Assembly (NCBI RefSeq): GCF_900110345.1
Contig: NZ_FODJ01000001.1
Span: 496,001-560,000 of the forward strand
DNA from: Amphibacillus marinus
GTDB lineage: Bacteria; Bacillota; Bacilli; Bacillales; Amphibacillaceae
Direction of reading: 5' to 3'
Length of the DNA stretch: 64,000 nucleotides
A model generated the notes under the pieces. That model saw only the letters and a list, made by a program, of their open reading frames with translations, did no database searches and was not told the origin of the DNA. The number at the start of each line of letters is the position of its first letter. Position 1 is the first letter of the stretch. The position numbers and the translations under genes are program-made. Shown here in pieces: positions 1 through 10,051 of the stretch.

Positions 1-193
1 GCCCCATCTTTTTCTCCGCAACCTCAAAGCTCATTTTCGTTCTTGTGCTTGGTTCATAAAATAGATTTGCAACAAAACGTTTCCTGTCTTTTGATAAATT
101 TACCGACTGGCCATTAAAGAATTGATCAACTTCTTTAATTAATGCAAGTAATTCAAAATCCTTAAATGATTTCATCGAGACAAAGTTTTTCAT
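1..193 (-). CDS. pyrB: aspartate carbamoyltransferase, N-terminal part (runs off window start)
   Basis: Catalytic chain of aspartate transcarbamoylase, which joins carbamoyl phosphate and aspartate in the second step of cytosolic pyrimidine synthesis. Only the first 64 codons are inside the window. They contain the carbamoyl-phosphate loop FYEPSTRTKMSFEVAEKKMG at about residues 44-63, which is diagnostic of the family. The start is ATG behind a GAGGTGA ribosome site. It follows pyrP by 63 bases, as in the B. subtilis pyr operon. The rest of the protein and the downstream pyr genes cannot be seen. Confidence 0.95.
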   Translation of the reverse strand, partial: MKNFVSMKSFKDFELLALIKEVDQFFNGQSVNLSKDRKRFVANLFYEPSTRTKMSFEVAEKKMG

Positions 194-219
194 TCTGTCA
201 CCTCATTATTTTTTATAAA

Positions 220-250
220 AAGGACTAGCTATAAAAGTGAGCTAGTCCTT
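220..250 (-). terminator. hairpin terminator between pyrP and pyrB
   Basis: An 11-base-pair perfect stem (AAGGACTAGCT with AGCTAGTCCTT) is followed on the minus strand by a T/A-rich tract. It lies directly in front of pyrB. The 63-base spacer is too short for a full PyrR attenuator and shows no PyrR-binding loop, so it looks like a simple partial terminator rather than the third regulated attenuator known in B. subtilis. Confidence 0.75.
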
Positions 251-256
251 GTCTAT

Positions 257-1621
257 TTATTGTTCTGAATCTACAGAGTCAAACATTTTTCCATTTCCAA
301 ATCCTGCTTCTTTCCCTGGTAAAACAAGATTTAAAATAACGCCCGTCAATGCCGCTAATGCCATACCCGCAATCTCAATTTCGATTCCAAATAACGGTAG
401 CTTTATTAGCGCTCCACCCACACCAATGACCAAAATAACTGACGCAATAATTAAATTACGGTTTTGCCCTAAGTCGACTTGGTTATCAATCATCATACGC
501 AGTCCACTGGAAGCAATAATACCGAATAAAAGGATTGAAACACCACCCATAACTGGACTAGGTATTGACGAGATTAAGTCAGCGATAATACCAATAAATC
601 CAAAGATAATCGCTAAGCATGCAGCACCACCAATAACAAACACACTAAAAATTCGCGTAATCGCAAGAACCCCAATATTTTCTCCGTAAGTGGTGTTAGG
701 CGGTCCACCTAAACAGGCCGCTATTATTGAAGCAACCCCATCTCCTAAAATAGAACGATGAAGACCAGGTGTTTTAATAAAATTACGACCGACTACTTTT
801 GATAAGACCATTTGGTCACCAATATGCTCGGCTATCGTTACAATTGACACGGGTACCATAATTACTAGTGCATTCATGCTAAAGGCATCAATTGGTGAAT
901 AATCTTTAAAAGGGATAATAAATTCTGGCATGACAAAGATTGCAGTAAAAAATTCATTAACCGAACTAGCCCCAACAATATTGAGCCAGCTTGTTTGTAA
1001 TGCTGAAGTATCAACTATACCTATTACAAGAGCATAAAGGTAACCTGTTATTATGCCAATTAAAATTGGGATAAGTCCAAAAAACCCTTTAAAAAACAAT
1101 GAACCAATGATGGTCACGATTAAGGTCAGAATTGCCACGGAGAAATGCTGACCACTATAGATACCATCGACATTCATTGCCATGTCGATAGCTGTTGGAG
1201 CAAGCCCTAACCCAATGACAACGATGACGGGACCAACGACAATCGGTGGAAGTATCTTCATAATCCAGTCAACACCGAACACACTAATTAACAGGGCAAC
1301 AAGTCCATAGACAAGACCAGCCATAAAACTCCCAACCATAGCGGCTGGAATACCACCATCTGTAAGCGACAAGCTAATGATCGGTGCGATAAAAGCAAAG
1401 CTTGAACCTAAGTATGCTGGTATCTTTCCTTTAGTTATAATCAAGTATGCAATTGTGCCAGAACCACTTGAAACAAGGGCAACAGCAGGTGGCAACCCAG
1501 TTAAAAAAGGAACTAATACTGTTGCACCAAACATAGCGAATAAATGCTGTAAACTTAACATAAACCATTTTGATTTTTTCGGGATATCTCCTACATCCAT
1601 TACCATATCTAATCTTTCCAT
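257..1621 (-). CDS. pyrP: uracil permease, NCS2 family
   Basis: Membrane transporter for uracil uptake, 454 residues, the normal length for bacterial uracil permeases. The N-terminal signature QHLFAMFGATVLVP lies around residues 25-38, and a long series of hydrophobic segments fills the rest. The start ATG follows an AGGAGG ribosome site by 8 bases. It is the second gene of the pyr operon and sits behind a PyrR-binding attenuator, so transcription should fall when UMP/UTP is plentiful. Substrate uracil is inferred from the family and from the pyrR-pyrP-pyrB order. Confidence 0.95.
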   Translation of the reverse strand: MERLDMVMDVGDIPKKSKWFMLSLQHLFAMFGATVLVPFLTGLPPAVALVSSGSGTIAYLIITKGKIPAYLGSSFAFIAPIISLSLTDGGIPAAMVGSFMAGLVYGLVALLISVFGVDWIMKILPPIVVGPVIVVIGLGLAPTAIDMAMNVDGIYSGQHFSVAILTLIVTIIGSLFFKGFFGLIPILIGIITGYLYALVIGIVDTSALQTSWLNIVGASSVNEFFTAIFVMPEFIIPFKDYSPIDAFSMNALVIMVPVSIVTIAEHIGDQMVLSKVVGRNFIKTPGLHRSILGDGVASIIAACLGGPPNTTYGENIGVLAITRIFSVFVIGGAACLAIIFGFIGIIADLISSIPSPVMGGVSILLFGIIASSGLRMMIDNQVDLGQNRNLIIASVILVIGVGGALIKLPLFGIEIEIAGMALAALTGVILNLVLPGKEAGFGNGKMFDSVDSEQ

Positions 1622-1720
1622 CTGTTCTTCCTCCTAAGTAACGCCTTCTCTTTTTATAAATACTCACAAACTTGATGTGAGCCAATTATGTATAACCTGC
1701 TCTCTTATTAAAGACAAAAA

Positions 1721-1804
1721 ACCTCTTTGCAGGCCGCAAAGAGGTAGACGGGTGGTAGACACACGTAGCCACTAGCAACCTTGCAAGCCTCTCTGGACTT
1801 GGTT
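1721..1804 (-). promoter_or_regulatory. PyrR-dependent attenuator in front of pyrP
   Basis: On the minus-strand RNA the segment 1777-1804 carries the PyrR-binding loop AGUCCAGAGAGGCUU. Further down, 1721-1745 forms a perfect 10-base-pair stem (ACCTCTTTGC with GCAAAGAGGT) followed by a run of T. This is the known arrangement in which PyrR with UMP stabilises an anti-antiterminator and so permits the terminator. Position between pyrR and pyrP matches B. subtilis. Confidence 0.92.
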
Positions 1805-1817
1805 TAAAGGTCTCTAT

Positions 1818-2363
<546 letters not shown>

Positions 2364-2449
2364 TCAATCCCCCCTAAGGTAAAACAACCTCCATTTACCC
2401 ACTACCAAAATAGTTAAGTAAATCCATCTTTGTAAGGACTTCATCAAAA

Positions 2450-2541
2450 AAATCCCTTTTCTCCGCATGGAAAAAGGGATTTAGATATACGAATCAATCA
2501 TCTGAATGTAAGTCATTGTCCTTTTCAGCCTCACGGGACTG
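2450..2541 (-). promoter_or_regulatory. PyrR-dependent attenuator in the pyrR leader
   Basis: Minus-strand RNA carries the near-consensus PyrR loop CAGUCCCGUGAGGCUG (2526-2541) and, about 45 bases later, a terminator stem AAATCCCTTTT with AAAAGGGATTT (2450-2482) followed by seven T. It lies between rluD and pyrR and is the first attenuator of the pyr operon. Confidence 0.92.
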
Positions 2542-2592
2542 TATTTAAAGGTTATTTTATTAACACTATTATTTCAAAATCAGTGAAAAATG

Positions 2593-3507
2593 TCAATGCA
2601 TTTCTTTAACTTTTTTTAACGTTTCGGTAAATACCTCTGGTGGCTCCACCTGAAAAACCAACCACTCATTTGTTACTGGATGATGGAAGCCAAGTTCTTG
2701 AGCATGCAAGGCTTGTCCCTCAGTAGCAATTGTTTTTCTTTGACCATATTTCGGATCACCAACTAATGGAAAACCAATGTAACGCATATGTACTCTAATT
2801 TGGTGGGTCCGTCCTGTTTCTAATACACATTTTACAAGCGTAAAGGCTTGATTAATGCGCTCGATCACCTCAAAATGGGTAACTGCATCTCTACCGCCCG
2901 TAACGACACCCATACGCTGACGATCTTTAGGATCTCGTCCAATTGGCGCATCAATTGTCCCATATTCATGTGGAACTGCCCCATGAACTAATGCAAGATA
3001 TGAACGTTTAACCGTCTTATCTTTTAATTGATTGGCAAGCGATTGGTGTGCCTGATCATGCTTGGCGACCATTAACAAGCCACTGGTATCCCGATCAATT
3101 CGATGAACAATTCCTGGTCTAATTACCCCATTGATTCCTGAAAGATCCTTGCAATGATACATCAACGCATTCACCAACGTCCCTGTGTGATGTCCGGCTG
3201 ACGGATGCACCACCATCCCCTTGGCCTTGTTTACTACTAGAACGGCGTCATCCTCATAGACAATATCAAGTGGAATCTGTTCTGGGAGCACCTCAAGAAT
3301 TTCAGGCTCAGGCTCTTCCCAAGTAATTTTAGCATGCAGTTCACAGCGATAATTCACTTTGACTTGTTCGCCATTTACCAGTACATGCCCTGACTTAATC
3401 CAACTTTGGATCTGTGCTCGAGATATGTCAGTTAAGATCGTTGGTAGTACCTTGTCAACTCTTTCATTTGCCTCTTGTTCTGTTACAATAAAAAACTGGT
3501 CATGCAT
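2593..3507 (-). CDS. rluD: 23S rRNA pseudouridine synthase, RluD family
   Basis: Pseudouridine synthase of the RluA/RluD family (B. subtilis YlyB), modifying 23S rRNA. An S4-like RNA-binding domain occupies about residues 13-60 and the catalytic motif HRIDRDTSG is at 135-143, with Asp138 as the expected nucleophile. I place the start at the ATG that overlaps the end of lspA by 8 bases, with an AAGGG site upstream; an extension of ten residues from 3537 is possible but would overlap lspA more. 304 residues is normal. The exact uridine target is inferred from family only. Confidence 0.93.
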   Translation of the reverse strand: MHDQFFIVTEQEANERVDKVLPTILTDISRAQIQSWIKSGHVLVNGEQVKVNYRCELHAKITWEEPEPEILEVLPEQIPLDIVYEDDAVLVVNKAKGMVVHPSAGHHTGTLVNALMYHCKDLSGINGVIRPGIVHRIDRDTSGLLMVAKHDQAHQSLANQLKDKTVKRSYLALVHGAVPHEYGTIDAPIGRDPKDRQRMGVVTGGRDAVTHFEVIERINQAFTLVKCVLETGRTHQIRVHMRYIGFPLVGDPKYGQRKTIATEGQALHAQELGFHHPVTNEWLVFQVEPPEVFTETLKKVKEMH

Positions 3508-3970
3508 GATTAGATCGTCCCTTCTTAAACTCATCAATTAATGTAACAATCCCAATCAAAATGACACCAACAACTAATGAAGAATCTGCAACATTGAAAA
3601 TTGGAAAATTATAATTAAAGATATAGACATCAATAAAATCAACAACCTCCTGGATACGAACACGATCAATAAAATTCCCGATCGCTCCACCCAATACTAG
3701 CCCTAAGCCAAGCCCTAGCCAAACACTTTCTTTGGCAAACTTTGTCATGTAATAAACAATGGCCACAATGACAATGACAGTGATAATATAGAAAAAGATC
3801 ATTTGACCAGCAAGAATTCCCCATGCAGCCCCCGTATTTCGATGAGATGTAATATACAAGAAATCTTCTATGATGGTAATACTTTCTCTTAACTCCATTC
3901 GAGTGACGACTAACCATTTCGTAAATTGATCTGCTAGAATAATTGCCAATGCCAATCCGTAATATCGCAT
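3500..3970 (-). CDS. lspA: signal peptidase II (prolipoprotein signal peptidase)
   Basis: Membrane aspartyl protease that removes signal peptides from lipidated prolipoproteins. The 156 residues have four hydrophobic segments. The two conserved catalytic aspartates are seen in VVDFID (Asp111) and FNVADS (Asp129), and the family motif [10 protein letters not shown] precedes them. The ATG follows GGAGGACTTGT. Order ileS-lspA-rluD-pyrR matches B. subtilis. A clear substrate for it in this window is the lipobox protein at 58.5-59.4 kb. Confidence 0.95.
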   Translation of the reverse strand: MRYYGLALAIILADQFTKWLVVTRMELRESITIIEDFLYITSHRNTGAAWGILAGQMIFFYIITVIVIVAIVYYMTKFAKESVWLGLGLGLVLGGAIGNFIDRVRIQEVVDFIDVYIFNYNFPIFNVADSSLVVGVILIGIVTLIDEFKKGRSNHA

Positions 3971-4052
3971 ACAAGTCCTCCATTCAAAAACTCATTCTCT
4001 TTAGCATTTTACCACTGATTTTCCGAAAAGAAAATGCTAAGCGGAATTTAAA

Positions 4053-4077
4053 GACGCTCCGCTGCTTGCGGAGCGTC
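4053..4077 (-). terminator. intrinsic terminator after ileS
   Basis: Perfect 10-base-pair GC-rich stem GACGCTCCGC with GCGGAGCGTC and five-base loop, followed on the minus strand by TTTAAATT. It starts ten bases after the ileS stop codon. The T tract is broken, so termination may be incomplete. Confidence 0.75.
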
Positions 4078-4086
4078 AGTTTGAAA

Positions 4087-6840
4087 TTAGTCATGATAAT
4101 GTTGACTAACTACCTCGGCACATCGACTACATAAATGTGGGTGCTCCTGATTGTGCCCAACAGTCGCTGACGCTACCCAACACCGTTCGCATTTCTCTTC
4201 GTCACACTTCTCAACACTTACTGTCACATGTTCGTAAGTCTTTCCTGATTTAAGCTGGTCAGCAATGACGACTTTTGACACGATGAATAATTGATCAAGT
4301 TGCTCCACTTGATTCAGCAAATCATTGGTCTGTTGATCATTACCAGAAATTGTAACCATAGCCTCAAGGGACTTACCGATTACTTTATTAGCTCGTGCTT
4401 CTTCAAGCGCTTTTAAGATATCGTCTCTCACTGCAATAAAATGATCCCACTTTGTTAACAGTTGTTCACTATTGGCAAGTTCCCGCGCTTTTGGCATATC
4501 TGTTAATTGAACAAATGCACGTTCTTCGTTAGGAAGGTAACGCCAAACCTCTTCAGCAGTATGCGTAAGAATTGGGGTAATCAGCTTGACTAAGCTTACA
4601 ATTGTTTCATAATAAACAGTTTGAACAGAACGACGGCGCTGGCTATCCGCTGGCTCAATGTAAAGAATATCTTTGGCATAATCTAAATAAAATGCACTCA
4701 ACTCGATGGAGCAGAATTGGTGAACCTTATTGTATACAGTAGAAAAATCGAATGTATCATAAGCCTTATCAACCTTTTTAATCAATTGCTGTAGCTTAAT
4801 CAGCATATATTGATCAACTTCATGTAACGCCTCATCACTCACCGCATGTTTAGCTGGATTAAAATCAGCAAGATTCCCTAATAAGAAGCGGAATGTATTT
4901 CTTATTTTGCGATAGCCTTCTGCTGTTTGTTTAATAATCTCATCAGATACGCGCACATCAGATTGGTAATCAACGGAAGCGACCCAAAGACGCAAAATAT
5001 CAGCACCATATTGCTTCATGATTTTTGCTGGTACAATGGTATTTCCGATTGACTTACTCATCTTACGCCCCTGCCCATCAAGGGTAAAGCCATGGCTTAG
5101 GACAGTTTTATATGGTGATTTCCCAGTGACTGCAACTGCTGTAGAAAGTGAAGAATTAAACCAACCACGGTACTGGTCAGAACCTTCTAAATAAAGATCA
5201 GCTGGTCGCTGTAATTCTGGACGTTCTTCTAGCACCCCTTGATGTGAAGAACCTGAATCAAACCAGACATCCATAATATCCATTTCTTTAGTAAATGTTC
5301 CATTAGGACTATGCTCAGAAACAAACCCAGCTGGAAGTAGCTCTTTGGTGTCCCAGTCAAACCAGATGTTTGAACCATGTTCGCGAAAGAGCTTAGCAAC
5401 ATGATGAATTGTTTCATCGGTAATAATTGGGGTGCGGTCCTCGCCATAAAAAACAGGAATCGGAACGCCCCAGATACGCTGTCTAGAAATACACCAATCT
5501 TCTCGATCACGGACCATATTATAAAGGCGAGTTTCGCCCCATTTTGGTACCCAATTAATGCGATTAATTTCGGCAAGGATTTGGTCACGGAAATCTTTAA
5601 TTGACGCAAACCATTGATTTGTCGCTCGGTAAATGACCGGTTTTTTTGTACGCCAATCATGTGGGTATGAGTGCGTAATGAAGCTTAAGCCAAGTAGAGC
5701 ACCATTCTCTTTAAGCTGATCGGTAATATTCTTATTAGCAGCATCATAGAACAGGCCTTCATATCCAGGGGCTTCATCAGTCATGACGCCTTTTTCATCA
5801 ACTGGACAGAGGACATCTAAGCCATACTTTTTTCCAACGATAAAGTCATCCTCACCATGACCAGGAGCTGTATGAACAAGACCCGTTCCGCCATCAGTAG
5901 TAACATGGTCACCTAAGACAACCAATGAGTCCCGTTGATATAGTGGATGAGTAGCAACAAGATGCTCTGCCTCTTGACCTTTAAATGTCTTGATTGTTTG
6001 ATAATTTGGCCATTCTAACGTTTTAGCTACTTCTTCTAAACGAGCCTCGGCAATGATATATTTAGCATCTGCTACTTTAACAACGACATATGATAAGTCC
6101 GGATGCAACGCAATGGCTAAATTGGCCGGAATCGTCCATGGTGTTGTTGTCCAGATAACAAATTTTTCTTCTCCATCTAGTAAGCTTCCCCCATCTTTCA
6201 CTTGGAAAGCAACAAAAATTGACGGTGAGCGTTTATCCTGATACTCAATCTCTGCTTCAGCAAGGGCAGATTCAGATGATGGTGACCAATAAACTGGCTT
6301 AAGGCCTTTATAGATATAACCTTTCTTCGCCATCTCACCAAAAACTTCAATTTGAGCAGCTTCATATTCCTTATCCAATGTCACATACGGGTTGTCCCAA
6401 TCACCACGAACACCGAGTTGCTTAAATTGTGTCCGTTGATTATCAACCTGTTTCAGGGCATACTCAGCACATTTCTGTCTAAATTCTGCCGCTGACATCT
6501 TTTTCCGATCAACCTTTTTCTTTGCTAAAGCTGTTTCAATTGGCAAACCATGTGTATCCCATCCTGGTACATAAGGGGCATGATAGCCTGACATTGATTT
6601 ATACTTCACAACAAAGTCCTTTAACACTTTGTTGAGGGCGTGCCCCATATGCAAGTCACCATTAGCGTATGGAGGGCCATCATGCAGGACATATAATGGG
6701 CGTCCAGCAGTTCTTTCCTGGACCTGTTGATAGAGCTTGGCTTCTTCCCAGCTTTCCTGCATTTTAGGTTCTTTGTTTGGTAAATTTCCACGCATTGGAA
6801 ATTCAGTGTTAGGCATGAGTAATGTTTCTTTATAGTCCAT
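4087..6840 (-). CDS. ileS: isoleucyl-tRNA synthetase
   Basis: Class I aminoacyl-tRNA synthetase charging tRNA-Ile, 917 residues. The HIGH motif appears as HMGH at residues 64-67 after PYANGDL, the KMSKS motif is present near residue 600, and the C-terminus has a zinc-binding cysteine set CDEEKCERC...CSRC typical of bacterial-type IleS. The start [19 protein letters not shown] matches the usual Bacillus N-terminus and sits 8 bases after GGAGG; a six-residue upstream extension would contain the ribosome site. Expression is controlled by the T-box leader just upstream. Confidence 0.97.
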   Translation of the reverse strand: MDYKETLLMPNTEFPMRGNLPNKEPKMQESWEEAKLYQQVQERTAGRPLYVLHDGPPYANGDLHMGHALNKVLKDFVVKYKSMSGYHAPYVPGWDTHGLPIETALAKKKVDRKKMSAAEFRQKCAEYALKQVDNQRTQFKQLGVRGDWDNPYVTLDKEYEAAQIEVFGEMAKKGYIYKGLKPVYWSPSSESALAEAEIEYQDKRSPSIFVAFQVKDGGSLLDGEEKFVIWTTTPWTIPANLAIALHPDLSYVVVKVADAKYIIAEARLEEVAKTLEWPNYQTIKTFKGQEAEHLVATHPLYQRDSLVVLGDHVTTDGGTGLVHTAPGHGEDDFIVGKKYGLDVLCPVDEKGVMTDEAPGYEGLFYDAANKNITDQLKENGALLGLSFITHSYPHDWRTKKPVIYRATNQWFASIKDFRDQILAEINRINWVPKWGETRLYNMVRDREDWCISRQRIWGVPIPVFYGEDRTPIITDETIHHVAKLFREHGSNIWFDWDTKELLPAGFVSEHSPNGTFTKEMDIMDVWFDSGSSHQGVLEERPELQRPADLYLEGSDQYRGWFNSSLSTAVAVTGKSPYKTVLSHGFTLDGQGRKMSKSIGNTIVPAKIMKQYGADILRLWVASVDYQSDVRVSDEIIKQTAEGYRKIRNTFRFLLGNLADFNPAKHAVSDEALHEVDQYMLIKLQQLIKKVDKAYDTFDFSTVYNKVHQFCSIELSAFYLDYAKDILYIEPADSQRRRSVQTVYYETIVSLVKLITPILTHTAEEVWRYLPNEERAFVQLTDMPKARELANSEQLLTKWDHFIAVRDDILKALEEARANKVIGKSLEAMVTISGNDQQTNDLLNQVEQLDQLFIVSKVVIADQLKSGKTYEHVTVSVEKCDEEKCERCWVASATVGHNQEHPHLCSRCAEVVSQHYHD

Positions 6841-6903
6841 GACTTGTTCCTCCTTCAATAAGTCGTTTTTTAAAAATAGCCATATTCAGCGATGGAAGCA
6901 ACA

Positions 6904-7165
6904 AAAAAAGCCCTAACATCCCGGAAAGGGACGAGAGAACTCGCGGTACCACCCTAATTAGCTAATTAGCTTAGCTCACTTAATAACCGTAACGTGGCCA
7001 AACGTCTACTTCTAACCACATAGCTCAAAGTAGAAGGCTTGAGGGTGATCTTCATGTTATATTCTTATCCTAGGCTCACACCATACCCTAGTTCGCTAAA
7101 TAAGAACAAAACCCTACTCTTCCTCGCATTGCCAATAATTTTATAAAATTAAATAATTGCTTCGT
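6904..7165 (-). promoter_or_regulatory. isoleucine T-box riboswitch leader of ileS
   Basis: The conserved T-box AGGGTGGTACCGCG is at 6942-6955 on the minus strand, followed by a terminator (CCCT stem with AGGG, then TTTTTTT) at 6904-6931. About 90 bases before the T-box an ATC triplet (7047-7049) lies in the Stem I context ATGAAGATCACC and is the likely Ile specifier codon. The element therefore senses uncharged tRNA-Ile and releases transcription into ileS. Confidence 0.95.
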
Positions 7166-7171
7166 GAATGC

Positions 7172-7200
7172 ATTATATGTAATAATGGCACATTCGTCAA
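7172..7200 (-). promoter_or_regulatory. SigA-type promoter of the ileS T-box leader
   Basis: TTGACG and TATAAT are separated by exactly 17 bases, which is nearly perfect for the housekeeping sigma factor. The predicted transcript starts near 7165 and gives a leader of about 325 bases before ileS. It lies just after the divIVA stop codon, so ileS is a separate transcript. Confidence 0.88.
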
Positions 7201-7223
7201 GTCGTTTCAATAAAACAAGCCAA

Positions 7224-7721
7224 TTAATCTTCTTGTTCAGAATCCTGCTCGGTTATTTCCAACTGAAAAAGCTGATCCCAGTCACCATTATCAATTAACT
7301 CTAACTGTGCTTCAATCATCATTTTAAGACGGGTCCGAAATACTTTCCCCTGCTTCTTTAAATCTTCAACTTCAATTTCAATCTTTCTTGACTTTTCTAA
7401 CGACTCATTAATAATTCGATCAGCGTTTTTCTCCGCTTCACGAACAATCAATTTTGACTCCTTCGTGGCATTTCCTTTAACATCTTCAGCTGCCTGCTGC
7501 GCAATTAGGATTGACTTATTTAAGGTCTCCTCAATATTTGAGAAGTGACCAAGCTTTTCTTTTAATTGTTCAACCTCACGATTTAGTTCTTTCTTCTCTC
7601 GGATAACAATTTCATAATCCTTAATGACTTGATCTAAAAATTCGTTAACTTCATCTTGATCATAGCCTCGTAAACCTCTGGTAAACTCTTTATTATGGAT
7701 ATCTAATGGTGTCAATGGCAC
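7224..7721 (-). CDS. divIVA: cell-division/polarity protein DivIVA
   Basis: Coiled-coil protein that marks negatively curved membrane at septa and poles and positions division and sporulation proteins. 165 residues, matching the family. The N-terminal membrane-binding region PLTPLDIHNKEFTRGLRGYD is typical; long heptad-rich coiled coils follow, including AEKNADRIINESLEKSRKIE. I choose the GTG that gives MPLTP because GGAGG lies 8 bases before it; a three-residue longer form would overlap the ribosome site. It closes the ylm cluster. Confidence 0.95.
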   Translation of the reverse strand: MPLTPLDIHNKEFTRGLRGYDQDEVNEFLDQVIKDYEIVIREKKELNREVEQLKEKLGHFSNIEETLNKSILIAQQAAEDVKGNATKESKLIVREAEKNADRIINESLEKSRKIEIEVEDLKKQGKVFRTRLKMMIEAQLELIDNGDWDQLFQLEITEQDSEQED

Positions 7722-7806
7722 GATGGCCACCTCCTCATTCCGTTGTTTTATAATTAGTTATTCGACATAACAGCCCAACAATCCTGCTCTTTTGCTTTTT
7801 CTTATC

Positions 7807-8589
7807 TTATTTTTCTAGTATACCATATTCAATTCGCCATTTTTCTTTCTTCGTTTCTCCTAAAATGCTGATCAGCTTGCTTCTTCCTTTACCACGGCAA
7901 GATAGTAAATCACCTGCTTCAACCTTAAAGGCCGGATCCTCGACAACTTTAAAATTCACCTTTAGATAACCTTTACCGATAAGTTGAGCAGCCTGAGAAC
8001 GAGATATGCGATAAACATGCTTGACGAGCACATCTAAGCGAAGCGATGATACCGTCGTTTCATGATAACGCCATAATGCGGCTACGCTTAACGCTCGCTC
8101 TTGCTCAATTTTTTTAAATTGAATACTCGTCTGTTTAATCTGAGTAAAATGCAAACTGACAAAATCCGCCACATCGTGACTAACAGCTAGCTGTATCAGC
8201 CCTTGCTCAGCATCGACGTTAATATCACCAAGCTTCTTATGCTTCATCCCGAGTGAGAAAAAAGCCCCCAGAACATCTCTGTGTTCAATTTGATTAAAAC
8301 GCGTTGAATAAGTTGCCATTAACAAAGTAATTGGAAAATCATTATCTGTTAGCTCTTCATAATAAGGAGCTAAGGCGGCTTGCTTTCTTTCTGCACCTTG
8401 GTAGCCACCTGAAAAACTTAAATTCAATTGCTCATCTTGTCCAATCACCGATTGAAAGATGAACTGCTCTCTCGGATCAAGAAAATCACTAATCTTTGCT
8501 GTATAAAACTGGTTGACCTGATCACGCCAGCTAACAACTTGATCAACAAAGTGTCGCTCCTCTTTTCTAAAATGCTGATAAATATCCAT
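7807..8589 (-). CDS. ylmH: S4-domain RNA-binding protein YlmH
   Basis: Ribosome-associated S4-domain protein; in B. subtilis YlmH has been linked to ribosome quality control (overlapping with RqcP) and in streptococci to division. The 260 residues end in an S4 domain (about residues 180-245, with RLDVLVKHVYRISRSQAAQL). It lies between ylmG and divIVA, its usual place. The exact role in this organism is not shown by the sequence. Confidence 0.9.
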   Translation of the reverse strand: MDIYQHFRKEERHFVDQVVSWRDQVNQFYTAKISDFLDPREQFIFQSVIGQDEQLNLSFSGGYQGAERKQAALAPYYEELTDNDFPITLLMATYSTRFNQIEHRDVLGAFFSLGMKHKKLGDINVDAEQGLIQLAVSHDVADFVSLHFTQIKQTSIQFKKIEQERALSVAALWRYHETTVSSLRLDVLVKHVYRISRSQAAQLIGKGYLKVNFKVVEDPAFKVEAGDLLSCRGKGRSKLISILGETKKEKWRIEYGILEK

Positions 8590-8638
8590 GTAGACTCCTT
8601 TAAATCAGTCCGTTCTTTGCTCTTTGTTTAGATAGTGT

Positions 8639-8890
8639 CTAAAACAAAGAAAGTAATACGACTAATCCTTGTGCTGCAAACTGCAATGTTAATAAGGCCA
8701 CAATCCCTGAGATATCGATCATTCCAAGTGGCGGAATAATGCGGCGGAATGGTGTCAGATACGGTTCGACAATTGCACTTAGAAAGCGACCAATGCTTGA
8801 TTCCCGTGCTCCTGGAAACCATGACATCAGAATATAAACGACAATTGCTCCTTGATAAAGCTGAAGTAACCGAAACAAAATATCAATCAT
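8639..8890 (-). CDS. ylmG: YggT-family membrane protein YlmG
   Basis: Small integral membrane protein of 83 residues with two hydrophobic segments and the family motif YLTPFRRIIPPLGMIDISG around residues 45-65. Family members are linked to the FtsZ/SepF division region and to membrane organisation, but the biochemical role is unknown. The ATG has AAAGGTGG upstream and sits four bases after the sepF stop. A longer form would overlap sepF and is less likely. Confidence 0.9.
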   Translation of the reverse strand: MIDILFRLLQLYQGAIVVYILMSWFPGARESSIGRFLSAIVEPYLTPFRRIIPPLGMIDISGIVALLTLQFAAQGLVVLLSLF

Positions 8891-8894
8891 CTTG

Positions 8895-9338
8895 CTACCA
8901 CCTTTGCTCGTAATCTTGCTCATCCATCACTTGTGTTATGTTCCCAGAGATTTCAACATTATCTGGTGTACATAGAAAGGTGTGTGGGCCTAGCTTCTGA
9001 ATTTGTCCTGACACAGCGTAGACAGTGCCACTTAGAAAGTCAACAATTCGTTTTGCTTGCTCATAGTCTACTCGTTGAAGGTTGATCACGACTGAGCGGC
9101 GATTAACAATATGATCGGCGATGTCCTGTGTTTCATCATATGACCTCGGCTCTGATAAAACCACCTTTGCTTGAGCTTGGATTGCTTTTAAACTCACAAC
9201 ATTTTTACCATCTTTTCTTTCATGCTTCTCACTTCTACTTGTGTGCTCTTCTCCTTGACCCTCAAAGGATTCAACTTCCTCATAATACTCTTCGTCCTCA
9301 ACGGAAAACAGTGTACGGAACTTATTTTTTATGCTCAT
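8895..9338 (-). CDS. sepF: FtsZ-bundling division protein SepF
   Basis: Cytosolic protein that anchors and aligns FtsZ filaments at the membrane; FtsA and SepF act in parallel. 147 residues. The N-terminal amphipathic segment [20 protein letters not shown], an acidic linker, and the C-terminal DUF552 fold ([20 protein letters not shown]) are all present. Neighbours ylmE and ylmG are as in B. subtilis. FtsZ in this window ends in the tail [12 protein letters not shown] that SepF is known to bind. Confidence 0.95.
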   Translation of the reverse strand: MSIKNKFRTLFSVEDEEYYEEVESFEGQGEEHTSRSEKHERKDGKNVVSLKAIQAQAKVVLSEPRSYDETQDIADHIVNRRSVVINLQRVDYEQAKRIVDFLSGTVYAVSGQIQKLGPHTFLCTPDNVEISGNITQVMDEQDYEQRW

Positions 9339-9347
9339 TTTATCACC

Positions 9348-10028
9348 TTATCCTTCCATTCCAACTAGGCTTGAGCCTACTCGTATATGTGTCGCGCCCT
9401 CTTCAATTGCGATCTCGAAATCGTTACTCATCCCCATCGAGAGGTAGCGGCATGGTGCGTTTGGGTATTGCTGTGCTTGAATAAAGTCTCTTAGCTCCCT
9501 AAGCTGACTAAACACAGCTCTTAAAACAGGCTCCTCTACAGTATGGGGGGCCATTGTCATCAGGCCAACCACATTGATATTATGGTAATTAGCTAGTGTT
9601 TCAATAAATGACCCGACTTCTGAGGGAGCTAGTCCTGCTTTACTTTCCTCACCACTTACATTCACTTGAACAAAGCACTTAATCACGTTTACAGCACGTT
9701 TATTAATTTCTTCTGCTAATGCTATGCGGTCCAGAGCATGAAAAAAATCAATGTCATTGATCACTTTTTTTACTTTTTTCGTCTGCATCTGTCCAATAAA
9801 ATGCCAGCTAAGTTTATCATCAGCTAGGGCCGATTTTTTTTCAATAAAACCTTTATCCCGATTTTCACCAACATCATTAATCCCTAACTGTACAACTTCC
9901 CTAGTTTTCTCTATTGTAACATATTTTGTTACGGCAATCAGAGTAAGATCGTCTGGTGAACGATTTGCTCGCTGACAGCTTTGGTGGATACGTTGTAAAA
10001 TATCTTGATATCTATTTACTAATGTCAA
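9348..10028 (-). CDS. ylmE: PLP homeostasis protein, YggS/YlmE family
   Basis: Pyridoxal-phosphate-binding alanine racemase-like protein without known enzymatic activity; the family controls PLP and amino-acid homeostasis. The PLP-lysine motif IAVTKY is near residue 35, and the C-terminal signature LSMGMSNDFEIAIEEGATHI is clear. I prefer the TTG start preceded by AAGGGTGA, giving 226 residues and the best match of the N-terminus to the family. A TTG nine codons upstream at 10055 overlaps pgeF by four bases and is the alternative. Confidence 0.92.
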   Translation of the reverse strand: MTLVNRYQDILQRIHQSCQRANRSPDDLTLIAVTKYVTIEKTREVVQLGINDVGENRDKGFIEKKSALADDKLSWHFIGQMQTKKVKKVINDIDFFHALDRIALAEEINKRAVNVIKCFVQVNVSGEESKAGLAPSEVGSFIETLANYHNINVVGLMTMAPHTVEEPVLRAVFSQLRELRDFIQAQQYPNAPCRYLSMGMSNDFEIAIEEGATHIRVGSSLVGMEG

Positions 10029-10051
10029 ATAAATCACCCTTTCAAAAACCT

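Noticed and set aside
249-689. Open frame of 146 codons on plus inside pyrP
   Set aside because: Antisense shadow of the uracil permease gene; no ribosome site and a low-complexity product.
3666-3983. 105-codon minus frame overlapping lspA
   Set aside because: Shadow in a second frame; lspA has the catalytic motifs and the ribosome site.
5229-5660. 143-codon minus frame inside ileS
   Set aside because: Alternative frame of a highly conserved tRNA synthetase gene, no ribosome site.
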